A stretch of DNA of 58,536 nt from an uncultured Phascolarctobacterium sp. Lineage in GTDB: Bacteria > Bacillota > Negativicutes > Acidaminococcales > Acidaminococcaceae. Below the pieces are notes generated by a model. That model was not told the DNA's origin. It worked only from the letters and a program-made list of their open reading frames with translations, and did not search any database. Each line of letters begins with the position of its first letter. Within the stretch, counting starts at the first letter, position 1. Below, one piece after another: positions 7,641-15,181 of this stretch. The translations under genes were made by a program, and so were the position numbers. The stretch covers positions 1-58,536 of the forward strand of contig UQWM01000014.1 of assembly GCA_900544795.1 (NCBI GenBank), given 5' to 3'.

Positions 7641-9017
7641 CTACTTTCCTACCCTTGACATCAATACTACGCACTCGACGTGGTGCGTCATTGGGAACAT
7701 GTCTACCGGCTGGGCAGTTACTGCCTGATAGCCGTTCTGTTCCAGATAAGCCAGGTCGCGGGCCAGCGATGCCGGATTACAGGATACATAAACGATACGC
7801 GACGGTTTGACCTGCGCGATAGCGGCCAGCACCTTTTCTTCGCAGCCAGCCCGCGGCGGGTCCAGCAAGACCACGTCAGGACGCACTCCCTGTTCTGTCA
7901 GCTCCTGCATTTTAACAGCGGCATCACCTAAAATAAATTCTGCATTGGCGCAACGGTTAGCTTCCGCATTACCTCTGGCATCTTCGATAGCAGGTGCTAT
8001 AAGTTCGATACCATAGACTTTTTGGGCATGCTTAGCCAGATACAGAGAAATGGTCCCTGTACCGCAATAACAATCGACAACGGTTTCGCTGCCGCTTAAT
8101 GCGGCAAATTCCACCGCTTTATTATAAAGTTTTTCGGCTTGGGCGCTGTTGACCTGGAAAAAGGACTGGGGCGAGATATTGAACTTTAAAGTCCCCAAAC
8201 GGTCTTTGATGGCAGCTTTACCATACAACAGCCTTGTTTTGTTGCCCATGACGATATTAGTCTGTTTTTTATTGATGTTCTGCACTACGCTTTTTAAGCC
8301 AGGTACAGCGTCGCGCAGCATTTTTATCAGTTCTTTGTTGTGTGGCAGGTCGTAGCCGGTAGTGATGATGACCGCCATTACTTCGCCGGTATTGACGCCG
8401 ACGCGCCCCATAATGTGACGCACTACGCCCTTACCTGTTTTTTCATCATAGGCAGGTACTTCGTACTGCTCCATCCAGCGGCGTACTGCGGCGATAATAT
8501 CGTTATTGCGCTGTTTTTGGATGCGGCAGGCTTCCACACCTACCACGCGGTGGGTAGCTGCGGCATAGCAGCCTATTTCCAGCGTACCGGCTTCCGTCGC
8601 TACGGGAAACTGCATCTTATTACGGTAATACCACGGGTCTTCTTCGCCAATGATAGGCATGACCTTAACAGCTTCCAAATGCCCTATGCGCAGCATAGCG
8701 TCGCGCACCTGCTGTTCTTTAGCCTTAAGCTGCCCTGCATAGCTTAGATGCTGCAGCTGGCAACCACCACATTCTTCATAAACAGGACACAAAGGCTCCA
8801 CCCTATCTGGCGACGCTTCCACAATCGCCGTCACATGGCCGGAAGCGTAGCTTTTTTTAACACGTTCCAGCTCTACTTCCACTGTTTCTCCCGGCAGGGC
8901 TCCATGCGCAAAAACAGTAAAGCCGTCTACTTTACCAACGCCTTCACCACTACTGCCCAAACCAGTTATTTTCACAATTATTTTCTCATGTACTAAAATT
9001 TTATTCTCAGTGCTCAT
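7641..9017 (-). CDS. rlmD: 23S rRNA (uracil-C5)-methyltransferase, RumA/RlmD family
   Basis: A 458-residue SAM-dependent enzyme that makes 5-methyluridine in 23S rRNA. An N-terminal TRAM domain spans residues 10-70; a cluster-binding Cys group CPVYEECGGC lies at about 77-86. The SAM site reads VVDCYCGTGTISLYLA, the target-binding motif DPPRAGCEEKVL, and the catalytic loop VYVSCNPASLARD carries the nucleophile Cys413. In Firmicutes one enzyme often serves both U747 and U1939 (RlmCD), so the exact target is uncertain. Its last 29 bases are duplicated at 5031-5059; the 3' end of this gene family is a known insertion site for mobile elements. Confidence 0.93.
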   Translation of the reverse strand: MSTENKILVHEKIIVKITGLGSSGEGVGKVDGFTVFAHGALPGETVEVELERVKKSYASGHVTAIVEASPDRVEPLCPVYEECGGCQLQHLSYAGQLKAKEQQVRDAMLRIGHLEAVKVMPIIGEEDPWYYRNKMQFPVATEAGTLEIGCYAAATHRVVGVEACRIQKQRNNDIIAAVRRWMEQYEVPAYDEKTGKGVVRHIMGRVGVNTGEVMAVIITTGYDLPHNKELIKMLRDAVPGLKSVVQNINKKQTNIVMGNKTRLLYGKAAIKDRLGTLKFNISPQSFFQVNSAQAEKLYNKAVEFAALSGSETVVDCYCGTGTISLYLAKHAQKVYGIELIAPAIEDARGNAEANRCANAEFILGDAAVKMQELTEQGVRPDVVLLDPPRAGCEEKVLAAIAQVKPSRIVYVSCNPASLARDLAYLEQNGYQAVTAQPVDMFPMTHHVECVVLMSRVGK

Positions 9018-9050
9018 AAATTACTCCTCAAGTAAATTTTCAATAACTAA

Positions 9051-9059
9051 ATTATACCA
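9051..9059 (-). promoter_or_regulatory. extended -10 promoter of rlmD
   Basis: Read on the minus strand TGGTATAAT is a perfect extended -10 element, 34 bases upstream of the rlmD start; no good -35 is visible. The same string ATGGTATAAT precedes dnaE at 34621. Confidence 0.6.
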
Positions 9060-9100
9060 TACAATTCATGCACTTTCTTTACTTTACGCTATAAATAAAA

Positions 9101-9132
9101 TGGCAGAAAAGCGAATTTTTCACCTTCTGCCA
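9101..9132 (-). terminator. terminator after the YbaK-type gene
   Basis: TGGCAGAA (9101-9108) and TTCTGCCA (9125-9132) pair around a 16-base loop just after the stop of the deacylase gene. The stem is short and the following sequence is A/T rich on both strands. Confidence 0.5.
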
Positions 9133-9145
9133 AAACTTATAAATC

Positions 9146-9643
9146 TTATTTAGTTGCGTCTACCCAGATGCCACCCGTTACCTTTTCCAGCATTTCAGCG
9201 CTGATAGGCAAAGCCGAATGCGGCGTACCGGCCGCAATAAAGGTAATGTCATACTCTTTCAGGCTGTTGTCAAGATAAACCGCTACCTGCTGCTGCAAGG
9301 CAAACGGGCAGACTCCGCCCGGTGCAAAGCCTGTTACCTGCATCACCGTTTCAGCATCGGCCATTTTTATCTTTTTGGCTTCGATGGCGCGGCCCCATTT
9401 TTTAGTATCTATTTTTCTATCACCGCAGGCTACGATCAGTATCGGCTCGCCGTCGGCTAAAAAGCATAAGGTTTTAGCTATCTGCCCCGGTGTAGTCCCC
9501 AGTGCCTGGGCCGCCAGTTCTGCCGTATGGGTAGAACCCGGCAATATTTTCACTTCCAGTTCAGGGTAGGCCTTCAGGCATTCCTGAACTCTGTACAGGC
9601 TTGCTTCATACTCTGCTGCATGTTCTTCCAATTCCATTTCCAT
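9146..9643 (-). CDS. YbaK/EbsC-family aminoacyl-tRNA deacylase
   Basis: A 165-residue protein of the YbaK/ProX fold, enzymes that hydrolyse mischarged tRNA, typically Cys-tRNA(Pro). The family marks are the substrate-pocket segment TPGQIAKTLCF with its conserved Lys, the following LIVACGDRKIDTKKWG strand, and the Gly-Pro-like ATGFAPGGVCPF segment near residue 105. Length is normal for the standalone form. It is monocistronic, between rlmD and the divergent DUF1858 gene. The exact tRNA target cannot be told from the sequence. Confidence 0.88.
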   Translation of the reverse strand: MEMELEEHAAEYEASLYRVQECLKAYPELEVKILPGSTHTAELAAQALGTTPGQIAKTLCFLADGEPILIVACGDRKIDTKKWGRAIEAKKIKMADAETVMQVTGFAPGGVCPFALQQQVAVYLDNSLKEYDITFIAAGTPHSALPISAEMLEKVTGGIWVDATK

Positions 9644-9805
9644 CCCTCACATTTCTTTTGCAATTCTGCCACAACTAAACTCTTTATTTTTATCTTTTCT
9701 GTGCTATAATATATCCATACATGAAGTCAGGCAGACGTCTGTTGTCATTTTAACACAGAGCCGCCCCTCTGACAAATCAAAGTCACCATAAAAGGAGGTT
9801 TATCC

Positions 9806-10012
9806 ATGGATATCATTACTAAAGATACCGGCATCATTGATGCTGTTCAAAACCATCCCGAGATTTTAGATGTATTCACTAAATACGGCTTGGGCTGCGT
9901 AGGCTGTATGGCCGCCCACTACGAAAGCATCGGTCAGGGCGCAGGTGCTCACGGCATCGACGTTGAGGCTCTTGTTGCTGATTTGAACAAAGCAATTGCC
10001 GCTGCAAAATAA
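9806..10012 (+). CDS. DUF1858 small protein (hybrid-cluster/ScdA-type N-terminal domain)
   Basis: A 68-residue protein made only of a DUF1858 domain: an N-terminal ITKDTGIIDAVQNHPE helix, then the motif GLGCVGCMAA with two cysteines, and a C-terminal helix. The same domain forms the N-terminus of the iron-sulfur repair protein ScdA/YtfE, where the cysteines are thought to bind metal or take part in nitrosative-stress repair. AAAGGAGG precedes the start. A TATAAT at 9705-9710 gives a leader of nearly 90 bases containing the palindrome CAGACGTCTG (9732-9741). A strong terminator follows, so it is a single-gene unit. Confidence 0.85.
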   Translation: MDIITKDTGIIDAVQNHPEILDVFTKYGLGCVGCMAAHYESIGQGAGAHGIDVEALVADLNKAIAAAK

Positions 10013-10022
10013 GTAAAAATTT

Positions 10023-10060
10023 AAACAGGCTGACGCACCAAGCGTCAGCCTGTTTTTGTT
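10023..10060 (+). terminator. terminator of the DUF1858 gene
   Basis: Perfect 14-bp stem AAACAGGCTGACGC / GCGTCAGCCTGTTT (10023-10036, 10042-10055) with a 5-base loop and a T-rich tail. A diverged copy of this terminator and its right flank recurs at 11459-11519. Confidence 0.9.
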
Positions 10061-10216
10061 TTATCATTTAGAAAGTGAACCCAGCAGGCCACCAGAACCC
10101 AAAGCTAAAATGCACACCCTGGAAATCGAGCAATTTTATACAATTCAAAAGCTATGCTGCGCCCTATCATATAATTAAGCAATCAAGCTGCTAATAAACA
10201 AAAGGGTGTGTTAAAA

Positions 10217-10612
10217 ATGTATTGCAAAAACTTATTTGAAACCTTCAACGTTGACGGAAAATTACTTTTGCCTGATGCCACAGTTACTTTTAAAGATATA
10301 CCGTGGTCAAAGCATCCCACCTTTGAAGGGGTAGAGCTAAAACATATCGTCGTTTCAAAGCAGACCAATGGGCAGTTCAGCTATCATTTGGTTAAAATTG
10401 CACCCCATAAAAAAATTGGCAATCACGTTCATCAAGAACAGCTAGAAACACATGAGATAATTTTTGGCAATGGAACATGTATCAATAACGGCACGGAACT
10501 TACATACGAGCCGGGCGTCATTTCCATTTTTCCAATTGGTTTACCTCACGAAGTGCTTGCCGGGCCCGATGGCCTTTATCTTTTTGCCAAATTTATTCCA
10601 GCACTTTGCTGA
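10217..10612 (+). CDS. single-domain cupin protein
   Basis: A 131-residue cupin. The metal motif is visible as GNHVHQEQLETHEIIFGNG (cupin motif 1) and IFPIGLPHEVLAG (motif 2), with three His and a Glu as likely ligands. The start is placed at the ATG at 10217, nine bases after AAAGGGTG; an in-frame GTG at 10208 lies within the ribosome site. Its 3' end overlaps the convergent AraC regulator by 37 bases. The substrate is unknown; small cupins beside AraC regulators may be enzymes or sensors of small ligands. Confidence 0.75.
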   Translation: MYCKNLFETFNVDGKLLLPDATVTFKDIPWSKHPTFEGVELKHIVVSKQTNGQFSYHLVKIAPHKKIGNHVHQEQLETHEIIFGNGTCINNGTELTYEPGVISIFPIGLPHEVLAGPDGLYLFAKFIPALC

Positions 10613-11382
10613 CTTTTGACGCCAGGCTTAAATATACCGGCAGATAGCTTATAGGTCGATGGTGTCAACCCTACAAGTTTTTCAAATTGTTTTATGAAGT
10701 GGCTTTGATCGCAGAAACCTGTGCTCAAAGCCACTTCTGTTATTGTATCTCTTTCACAAAGCAAACGTTGTGCTTTGCGTATACGATTTTGTATTTGAAA
10801 TCGATGTGGTGTTAGACCCACTATTTCTTTAAACCGCCGTATAAAATAATATTTACTTTTTAATGCTGCATCAGCCATTGCTTCTACACTGAACTTGTTT
10901 TCAGGAAACAACTCAAGCTGTCTTTTTAATTTATCAATATAAGGGTCATTATTAGATGTTGCAGCTGGAAAAAGACCATTAGAATAATACAGGCAGGTCA
11001 ATAGTTTTAAAGCTGGTTCCTGATTTATTTTATAGGAATCGACCGCCTCGGCGAGCAGGTTTGTTATACTGATGATTACTTTTTCTATGTCGTCGGATGA
11101 ATTAAATACACTTTTTCTAATACACAGGCTTAACAAAGAATAAGCGTCATTGCCCTTGATACTATGGGGTGCATATGGTGGTATGATAAAGGTTTGGCCT
11201 TTGCCGTACACCTGGTCCGTATTATGAGTGTTTAAGATAATATCCCCTTCTAAAACAATGCCGATCGTAAAAACAGAAGTATGGTTATGCAGCGGGTAAG
11301 CTATTGTAGAGTTATTACAAAAAATCAACTCTGCATTACCATCCGCAGCAGCTAAATAGCGAATACTCTTAACTTTTGGCAT
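10576..11382 (-). CDS. AraC-family transcriptional regulator with cupin sensor domain
   Basis: A 268-residue regulator. An N-terminal cupin-like ligand domain (about residues 15-95, with PLHNHTSVFTIG) is followed by a C-terminal double helix-turn-helix: FSVEAMADAALKSKYYFIRRF, and the AraC signature ITEVALSTGFCDQSHFIKQF with KLVGLTPSTYK. The start is taken at the ATG at 11382, spaced correctly from AAAAGGGG; an in-frame GTG at 11391 is the alternative. It converges on and overlaps the cupin gene, its likely partner. Both lie between duplicated nfo ends, which suggests joint acquisition. Confidence 0.88.
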   Translation of the reverse strand: MPKVKSIRYLAAADGNAELIFCNNSTIAYPLHNHTSVFTIGIVLEGDIILNTHNTDQVYGKGQTFIIPPYAPHSIKGNDAYSLLSLCIRKSVFNSSDDIEKVIISITNLLAEAVDSYKINQEPALKLLTCLYYSNGLFPAATSNNDPYIDKLKRQLELFPENKFSVEAMADAALKSKYYFIRRFKEIVGLTPHRFQIQNRIRKAQRLLCERDTITEVALSTGFCDQSHFIKQFEKLVGLTPSTYKLSAGIFKPGVKSQQSAGINLAKR

Positions 11383-11458
11383 TGAATCCACCCCTTTTCT
11401 CGGAATACATTAAAACATACGCCATAACAATAGCCTTTGCCGATGACAAACAAATACA

Positions 11459-11519
11459 AATTTAAACGACTGACGCCTTAAGCGTCGGCCTGTTTTTGTT
11501 TTACCATTTATAAAGTGAC
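11459..11519. repeat. diverged copy of the 10019-10080 segment
   Basis: The stretch AAATTTAAAC, the GACGC/GCGTC hairpin, CCTGTTTTTGTTTTA and CATTTAKAAAGTGA occurs both here and at about 10019-10080, with substitutions and one indel. This copy includes the real 3' end of nfo and its weaker terminator; the other carries the remnant of an nfo tail after the DUF1858 terminator. Confidence 0.8.
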
Positions 11520-12334
11520 CGTAACAGTTCGATCTCGGCTTTGTAGCCGGGCAGTTCGTTAGGTGTTTCCAAATAAAAAGGCAGTTCTTTCAATTGCGGA
11601 TGATTTGTCACAGCGCTCAGTGCTTCCAGGCCAATATTTCCTTCGCCGATCCTGGCGTGCCTGTCTTTATGGCTCCCCAAAACATTCAGGCTGTCATTGA
11701 TATGGATAGCCAGCAGGCGCTCCAAGCCGATGATTTTATCAAACTCTGCGATCACCTTGTCCAATTCATTGACGATATCATAGCCGCCATCGAAAATATG
11801 GCAGGTATCAAGGCAAACGCCCAGCTTATCCTGCAATTCCACCCTGTCGATAATAGCACGCAGCTCGCTGAAATCGCGTCCTACCTCGCTGCCTTTACCA
11901 GCCATGGTTTCCAGCAGCACTACAGTCTGCTGCTCCGGGTACAGTATCTCGTTCAAAAGTTCGGCGATCATCACAATGCCCTGCTCTGCCCCTTGTTTAA
12001 CATGGCTGCCGGGATGAAAATTGTATCTGGTTCCCGGTAGCAGCTCGAGCAGCCGCAGGTCTTCTGTCATTACCATCCGGGCAAACTCGCGCAGCTTCGG
12101 CTCTGCCGAGCAGGCGTTCAACGTATAGGGAGCGTGGGCCAACAGCGGCGCAAAATCATGCTCCTCAGCAAGTTTCAATAAAGCGGCAATATCTTCCCTG
12201 TCGATAGCTTTCGCCTTACCGCCGCGGGGATTACGGGTAAAAAACTGAAAGGTATTGGCGCCGATAGACAGCGCTTCCTGCCCCATATGTAAATAGCCTT
12301 TGGCCGATGATAAATGGCAACCGATATTGAGCAT
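11501..12334 (-). CDS. nfo: deoxyribonuclease IV (AP endonuclease)
   Basis: A 277-residue zinc-dependent endonuclease of base excision repair that cuts 5' of abasic sites. The metal-binding motifs of the TIM-barrel family are all visible: NFHPGSH, VLLETMAGKG, LGVCLDTCHIFDGGYD, AIHINDS, and HARIGEGNIG. Length is normal. It is divergent from the AlkD-like repair gene, with only 82 bases between them, so two repair genes share a control region. A weak terminator (11462-11495) follows. Confidence 0.95.
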   Translation of the reverse strand: MLNIGCHLSSAKGYLHMGQEALSIGANTFQFFTRNPRGGKAKAIDREDIAALLKLAEEHDFAPLLAHAPYTLNACSAEPKLREFARMVMTEDLRLLELLPGTRYNFHPGSHVKQGAEQGIVMIAELLNEILYPEQQTVVLLETMAGKGSEVGRDFSELRAIIDRVELQDKLGVCLDTCHIFDGGYDIVNELDKVIAEFDKIIGLERLLAIHINDSLNVLGSHKDRHARIGEGNIGLEALSAVTNHPQLKELPFYLETPNELPGYKAEIELLRSLYKW

Positions 12335-12349
12335 AGTGCCCTCCTTGAT

Positions 12350-12378
12350 TTACAAAGCTTTTTAAAATACGTTATAAT
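12350..12378 (+). promoter_or_regulatory. promoter of the AlkD-like gene
   Basis: TTACAA (12350-12355), 17 bases, TATAAT (12373-12378), about 39 bases upstream of the start codon. Confidence 0.65.
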
Positions 12379-12416
12379 TATAGCATATTAAGCTGCAGGA
12401 AAGGAAATCATTACTT

Positions 12417-13109
12417 ATGGAAACTTTACGCCAACGCCTGCTGAGCCTGCAGGATGAAAAATATCAAAAGTTCCACAGTGACCTGTGCCCCGGTATCGAA
12501 AACATTATTGGTATCCGCACACCCGTACTGCGTCAGTTGGCAGCCGAGATCGTTAAGGGCGGTGACTGGCGTGCTTACCTACAAAAAGCCCTGCACGGGC
12601 CTTTTATTTACAGTGAGGAAGCAACTTTATGCGGTATGGTCTTAGGCCTGCTCAAAACCGATTTTGACGAAATTTTGGGCTATCTCCAGCTTTTTGTGCC
12701 CCGCATCGACAGCTGGAGCATCTGCGATGTTACCTGCGCCGGTTTGAAGGTCTTTAAAAAGCATCAAGCCGCAGGACGCAGTTTTTTAGACCAGTACCTT
12801 GCTTCGGCTAATGAATATGAACTGCGCTTCGCTATCATAATGCTGATGGCCTATTACCATGATGACAGCTACATCGACGATACGCTACAGGTGCTGAATT
12901 CCACCCGTCACGAAGGTTATTATGTTAAAATGGCCGTGGCCTGGGCCCTGCAGCTGTGCTTTGTCAAACAGCGCGATAAAACTCTCATCTTGTTCCAACA
13001 TAATAACCTTGACGACTTCACCTTGAACAAAGCCCTGCAAAAATGCCGTGAATCCTTCCGGGTCAGCGCCGCAGACAAAGAACTGCTGCAAAGCCTGAAG
13101 CGCAAATAA
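12417..13109 (+). CDS. AlkD-like DNA alkylation repair protein
   Basis: A 230-residue all-helical HEAT-like repeat protein of the DNA alkylation repair family. Typical marks are the N-terminal GIENIIGIRTPVLRQLAAEI segment, the LFVPRIDSWSICDVTC motif with its conserved Trp-Asp-like pocket residues, and the C-terminal YVKMAVAWALQLCFVK helix. True AlkD removes alkylated bases as a glycosylase; several shorter relatives lack this activity, so the function is assigned by family only. An AAAGGAAA site precedes the ATG. It forms a divergent repair pair with nfo and ends in a terminator. Confidence 0.87.
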   Translation: METLRQRLLSLQDEKYQKFHSDLCPGIENIIGIRTPVLRQLAAEIVKGGDWRAYLQKALHGPFIYSEEATLCGMVLGLLKTDFDEILGYLQLFVPRIDSWSICDVTCAGLKVFKKHQAAGRSFLDQYLASANEYELRFAIIMLMAYYHDDSYIDDTLQVLNSTRHEGYYVKMAVAWALQLCFVKQRDKTLILFQHNNLDDFTLNKALQKCRESFRVSAADKELLQSLKRK

Positions 13110-13118
13110 ACAAAAAAT

Positions 13119-13171
13119 AAACTCCTGTTTTTTTACCGGTACGAAAAACGTACCCGTAAAAGCAGGAGTTT
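13119..13171. terminator. bidirectional terminator between convergent genes
   Basis: Nested inverted repeat: outer AAACTCCTG / CAGGAGTTT (13119-13127, 13163-13171), inner GGTACG / CGTACC. T runs follow on both strands, so it serves the AlkD-like gene and the convergent folate operon. Confidence 0.8.
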
Positions 13172-13175
13172 TCTT

Positions 13176-13937
13176 TTATTTAAGCATACTCAGCAGCATC
13201 GTCGTAGCTAAAATGCCCATCGGCACTAAAATCGACAGCTGACCCGGTTCATTGGAATAGCTGAAGAATAAGAACAGCGACAAGCCAAAAGCAATAAAGG
13301 TATTAGCCGCCAAAACCAAAGCCGCCACACGTTTTCCACGCACGCCTTCCATCGAAAAGACCAGCTTGCGTACCGCCGCCAGTTTTCCTTTAAGGCAGGC
13401 CCGGCTGAAGAAGCCATACAGCACCACACCCAAAGTACATTCTACCAAAAAGTTGTTGACAAAAATTATGCCAAACAAAATATTGTAAGAAACAAAGCCC
13501 AGCGCGTCGGTGAAAAGCGGAATGATTACCGCCGCCGGGATCGCTGAAAGCAGGGCCAGCACAAAATACCAAAAATAGCTTTTAGCGCCGGTCAGTAAAA
13601 AAATATCTTCATCAGCTTTACACAGCAGCGCGCCCCATATCTTATAGGGGATATAGGCCATGGCAAAGTTACCGATCATGCCGCCAGCGCTGGCAAAGGT
13701 CAGCGTACCGCCTACTGCGTCGCCAAAAAGGTTGCCTAACGCAGATGCAACAGCTCCTAAATGACCAAACAGCAGGCCATAGATCAAAGGCAAAGCGTTA
13801 ACAGGCCGCAGCTCTGTTATGGAGGGTATAATAACAAACCCCTTAAAGGCCAGTGCCGTAACGGCAAACAACGCCGCCAGCAAAGCCGTTACCGTCAGCT
13901 TTTCTGTTTTACTCCTCTGCGAAAATCCCGCTCCCAT
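13176..13937 (-). CDS. ECF-type transporter S component (QueT-like, substrate unknown)
   Basis: A 253-residue integral membrane protein with about six hydrophobic helices. The segment ITELRPVNALPLIYGLLFGHLGAV and the following GNLFGDAVGGTL resemble substrate-binding S components of energy-coupling-factor vitamin transporters. The start is set at the ATG at 13937; a longer frame begins at 13982 inside pepT. It is the last gene of the folate/queuosine operon, so folate, a pterin or a queuosine precursor is a reasonable but unproven substrate. No ECF ATPase or T component is present, as usual for S components that share a common module. Confidence 0.65.
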   Translation of the reverse strand: MGAGFSQRSKTEKLTVTALLAALFAVTALAFKGFVIIPSITELRPVNALPLIYGLLFGHLGAVASALGNLFGDAVGGTLTFASAGGMIGNFAMAYIPYKIWGALLCKADEDIFLLTGAKSYFWYFVLALLSAIPAAVIIPLFTDALGFVSYNILFGIIFVNNFLVECTLGVVLYGFFSRACLKGKLAAVRKLVFSMEGVRGKRVAALVLAANTFIAFGLSLFLFFSYSNEPGQLSILVPMGILATTMLLSMLK

Positions 13938-13945
13938 CACAGCAC

Positions 13946-15169
13946 CTACTTTTGCAGTAATTTTATCAGCACTTCCACGCATTTCAGCAGTGAAGGTACA
14001 GGCAAATATTCAAAACGCCCGTGGAAATTATGCCCACCTGTAAAAATATTCGGGCAGGGCAGTCCCATTTCCGAAAGCCTGGCTCCGTCAGTACCACCGC
14101 GAACAGGCAGTAGCTGTGGTTCTACACCGGCAGCACGCATAGCGTTTTCAGCCCGTTCGATGATCTCATACACCGGCATGATGTATTCCTTCATATTGCA
14201 ATACGCATCTTCCAGCTGACAAACCACGCTGCCGGCACCATATTCGCTATTCATATAGTCAGCCATTTGCAAAAGCAGGGCTTTGCGTGCTTCCAGTTTT
14301 TGCTTATCATGGTCGCGCAAAATCATTTCCAGCTCCACCTTATCGGTACCGCCGCTAATGCGCAGGCTGTGGTAAAAACCTTCATACATTTCCGTGTATT
14401 CAGGGCGTTCGCCTGCCGGCAGCAGCATCTGCCATTTGGCAGCCATAGTCACCGCATTACGCATTTTATTTTTAGCAGAGCCCGGATGCACCGACACTCC
14501 ATAAAAGGTTATCTTCGCATTGCAGGCGTTAAATGTCTCATAGTTTAACTCACCTATTGCGCCGCCGTCTACCGTATAGGCAAAGTCAGCGCCAAATTCA
14601 GTCAGCGGAAAATGCTCTGTGCCGCGTCCAACCTCTTCGTCGGGCGTAAAAGCCAAGCGTACCTTGCCATGTTTCAGCTCAGGATGTGCCAGCAAATACT
14701 CGCAGGCTGATACGATAGCGCAGATGCCCGCTTTATCGTCGGCTCCCAGTAAAGTAGTGCCGTCAGAGGTGATGATCTCCTGACCTATATAGTTTTTCAG
14801 TTCAGGAAAATCCCGTGGACTTAATTTGATGCCTTCGCTGAGCAGCAAATCGCCACCGACGTAAGCAGGATGCACCTGCATTTTAACATCGGCGCCGGAC
14901 GCCTCGCTGCTGGTATCCATATGGGCCACCAGACCGATCACCGGGCGTTCCTCATCGGTATTGGCCGGCATGGTAGCCAGCACATAACCGTATTCGGTCA
15001 GTTCTACGTCCTGCAGTCCCAATCCGGTCAGCTCTTTGTAGAGCAGTTTAGCCAGTTCCAGCTGCTTTACCGTGCTGGGCGAAGTTTTTGCTTTATCATC
15101 AGAAGCCGTGTCCAAACTGACATAGCTTCTAAAACGTGCCAGGATCTGTTCTTTATCTAATGTATTCAT
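13946..15169 (-). CDS. pepT: peptidase T (tripeptide aminopeptidase)
   Basis: A 407-residue zinc aminopeptidase of the M20B family that releases the N-terminal residue of tripeptides. The first zinc motif is GLVAHMDTSSEASG; the bridging Asp lies in TLLGADDKAGICAI, the catalytic Glu pair in AFTPDEEVGRG, a further zinc ligand in FAYTVDGGAIGELN, and the last His near FTGGHNFHGRFEYLP. The length is normal for PepT. It sits 12 bases after the DUF815 gene, and its stop lies 8 bases before the start of the S-component gene, so it is a full member of the operon. Confidence 0.95.
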   Translation of the reverse strand: MNTLDKEQILARFRSYVSLDTASDDKAKTSPSTVKQLELAKLLYKELTGLGLQDVELTEYGYVLATMPANTDEERPVIGLVAHMDTSSEASGADVKMQVHPAYVGGDLLLSEGIKLSPRDFPELKNYIGQEIITSDGTTLLGADDKAGICAIVSACEYLLAHPELKHGKVRLAFTPDEEVGRGTEHFPLTEFGADFAYTVDGGAIGELNYETFNACNAKITFYGVSVHPGSAKNKMRNAVTMAAKWQMLLPAGERPEYTEMYEGFYHSLRISGGTDKVELEMILRDHDKQKLEARKALLLQMADYMNSEYGAGSVVCQLEDAYCNMKEYIMPVYEIIERAENAMRAAGVEPQLLPVRGGTDGARLSEMGLPCPNIFTGGHNFHGRFEYLPVPSLLKCVEVLIKLLQK

Positions 15170-15181
15170 TTTTATTAGCTC

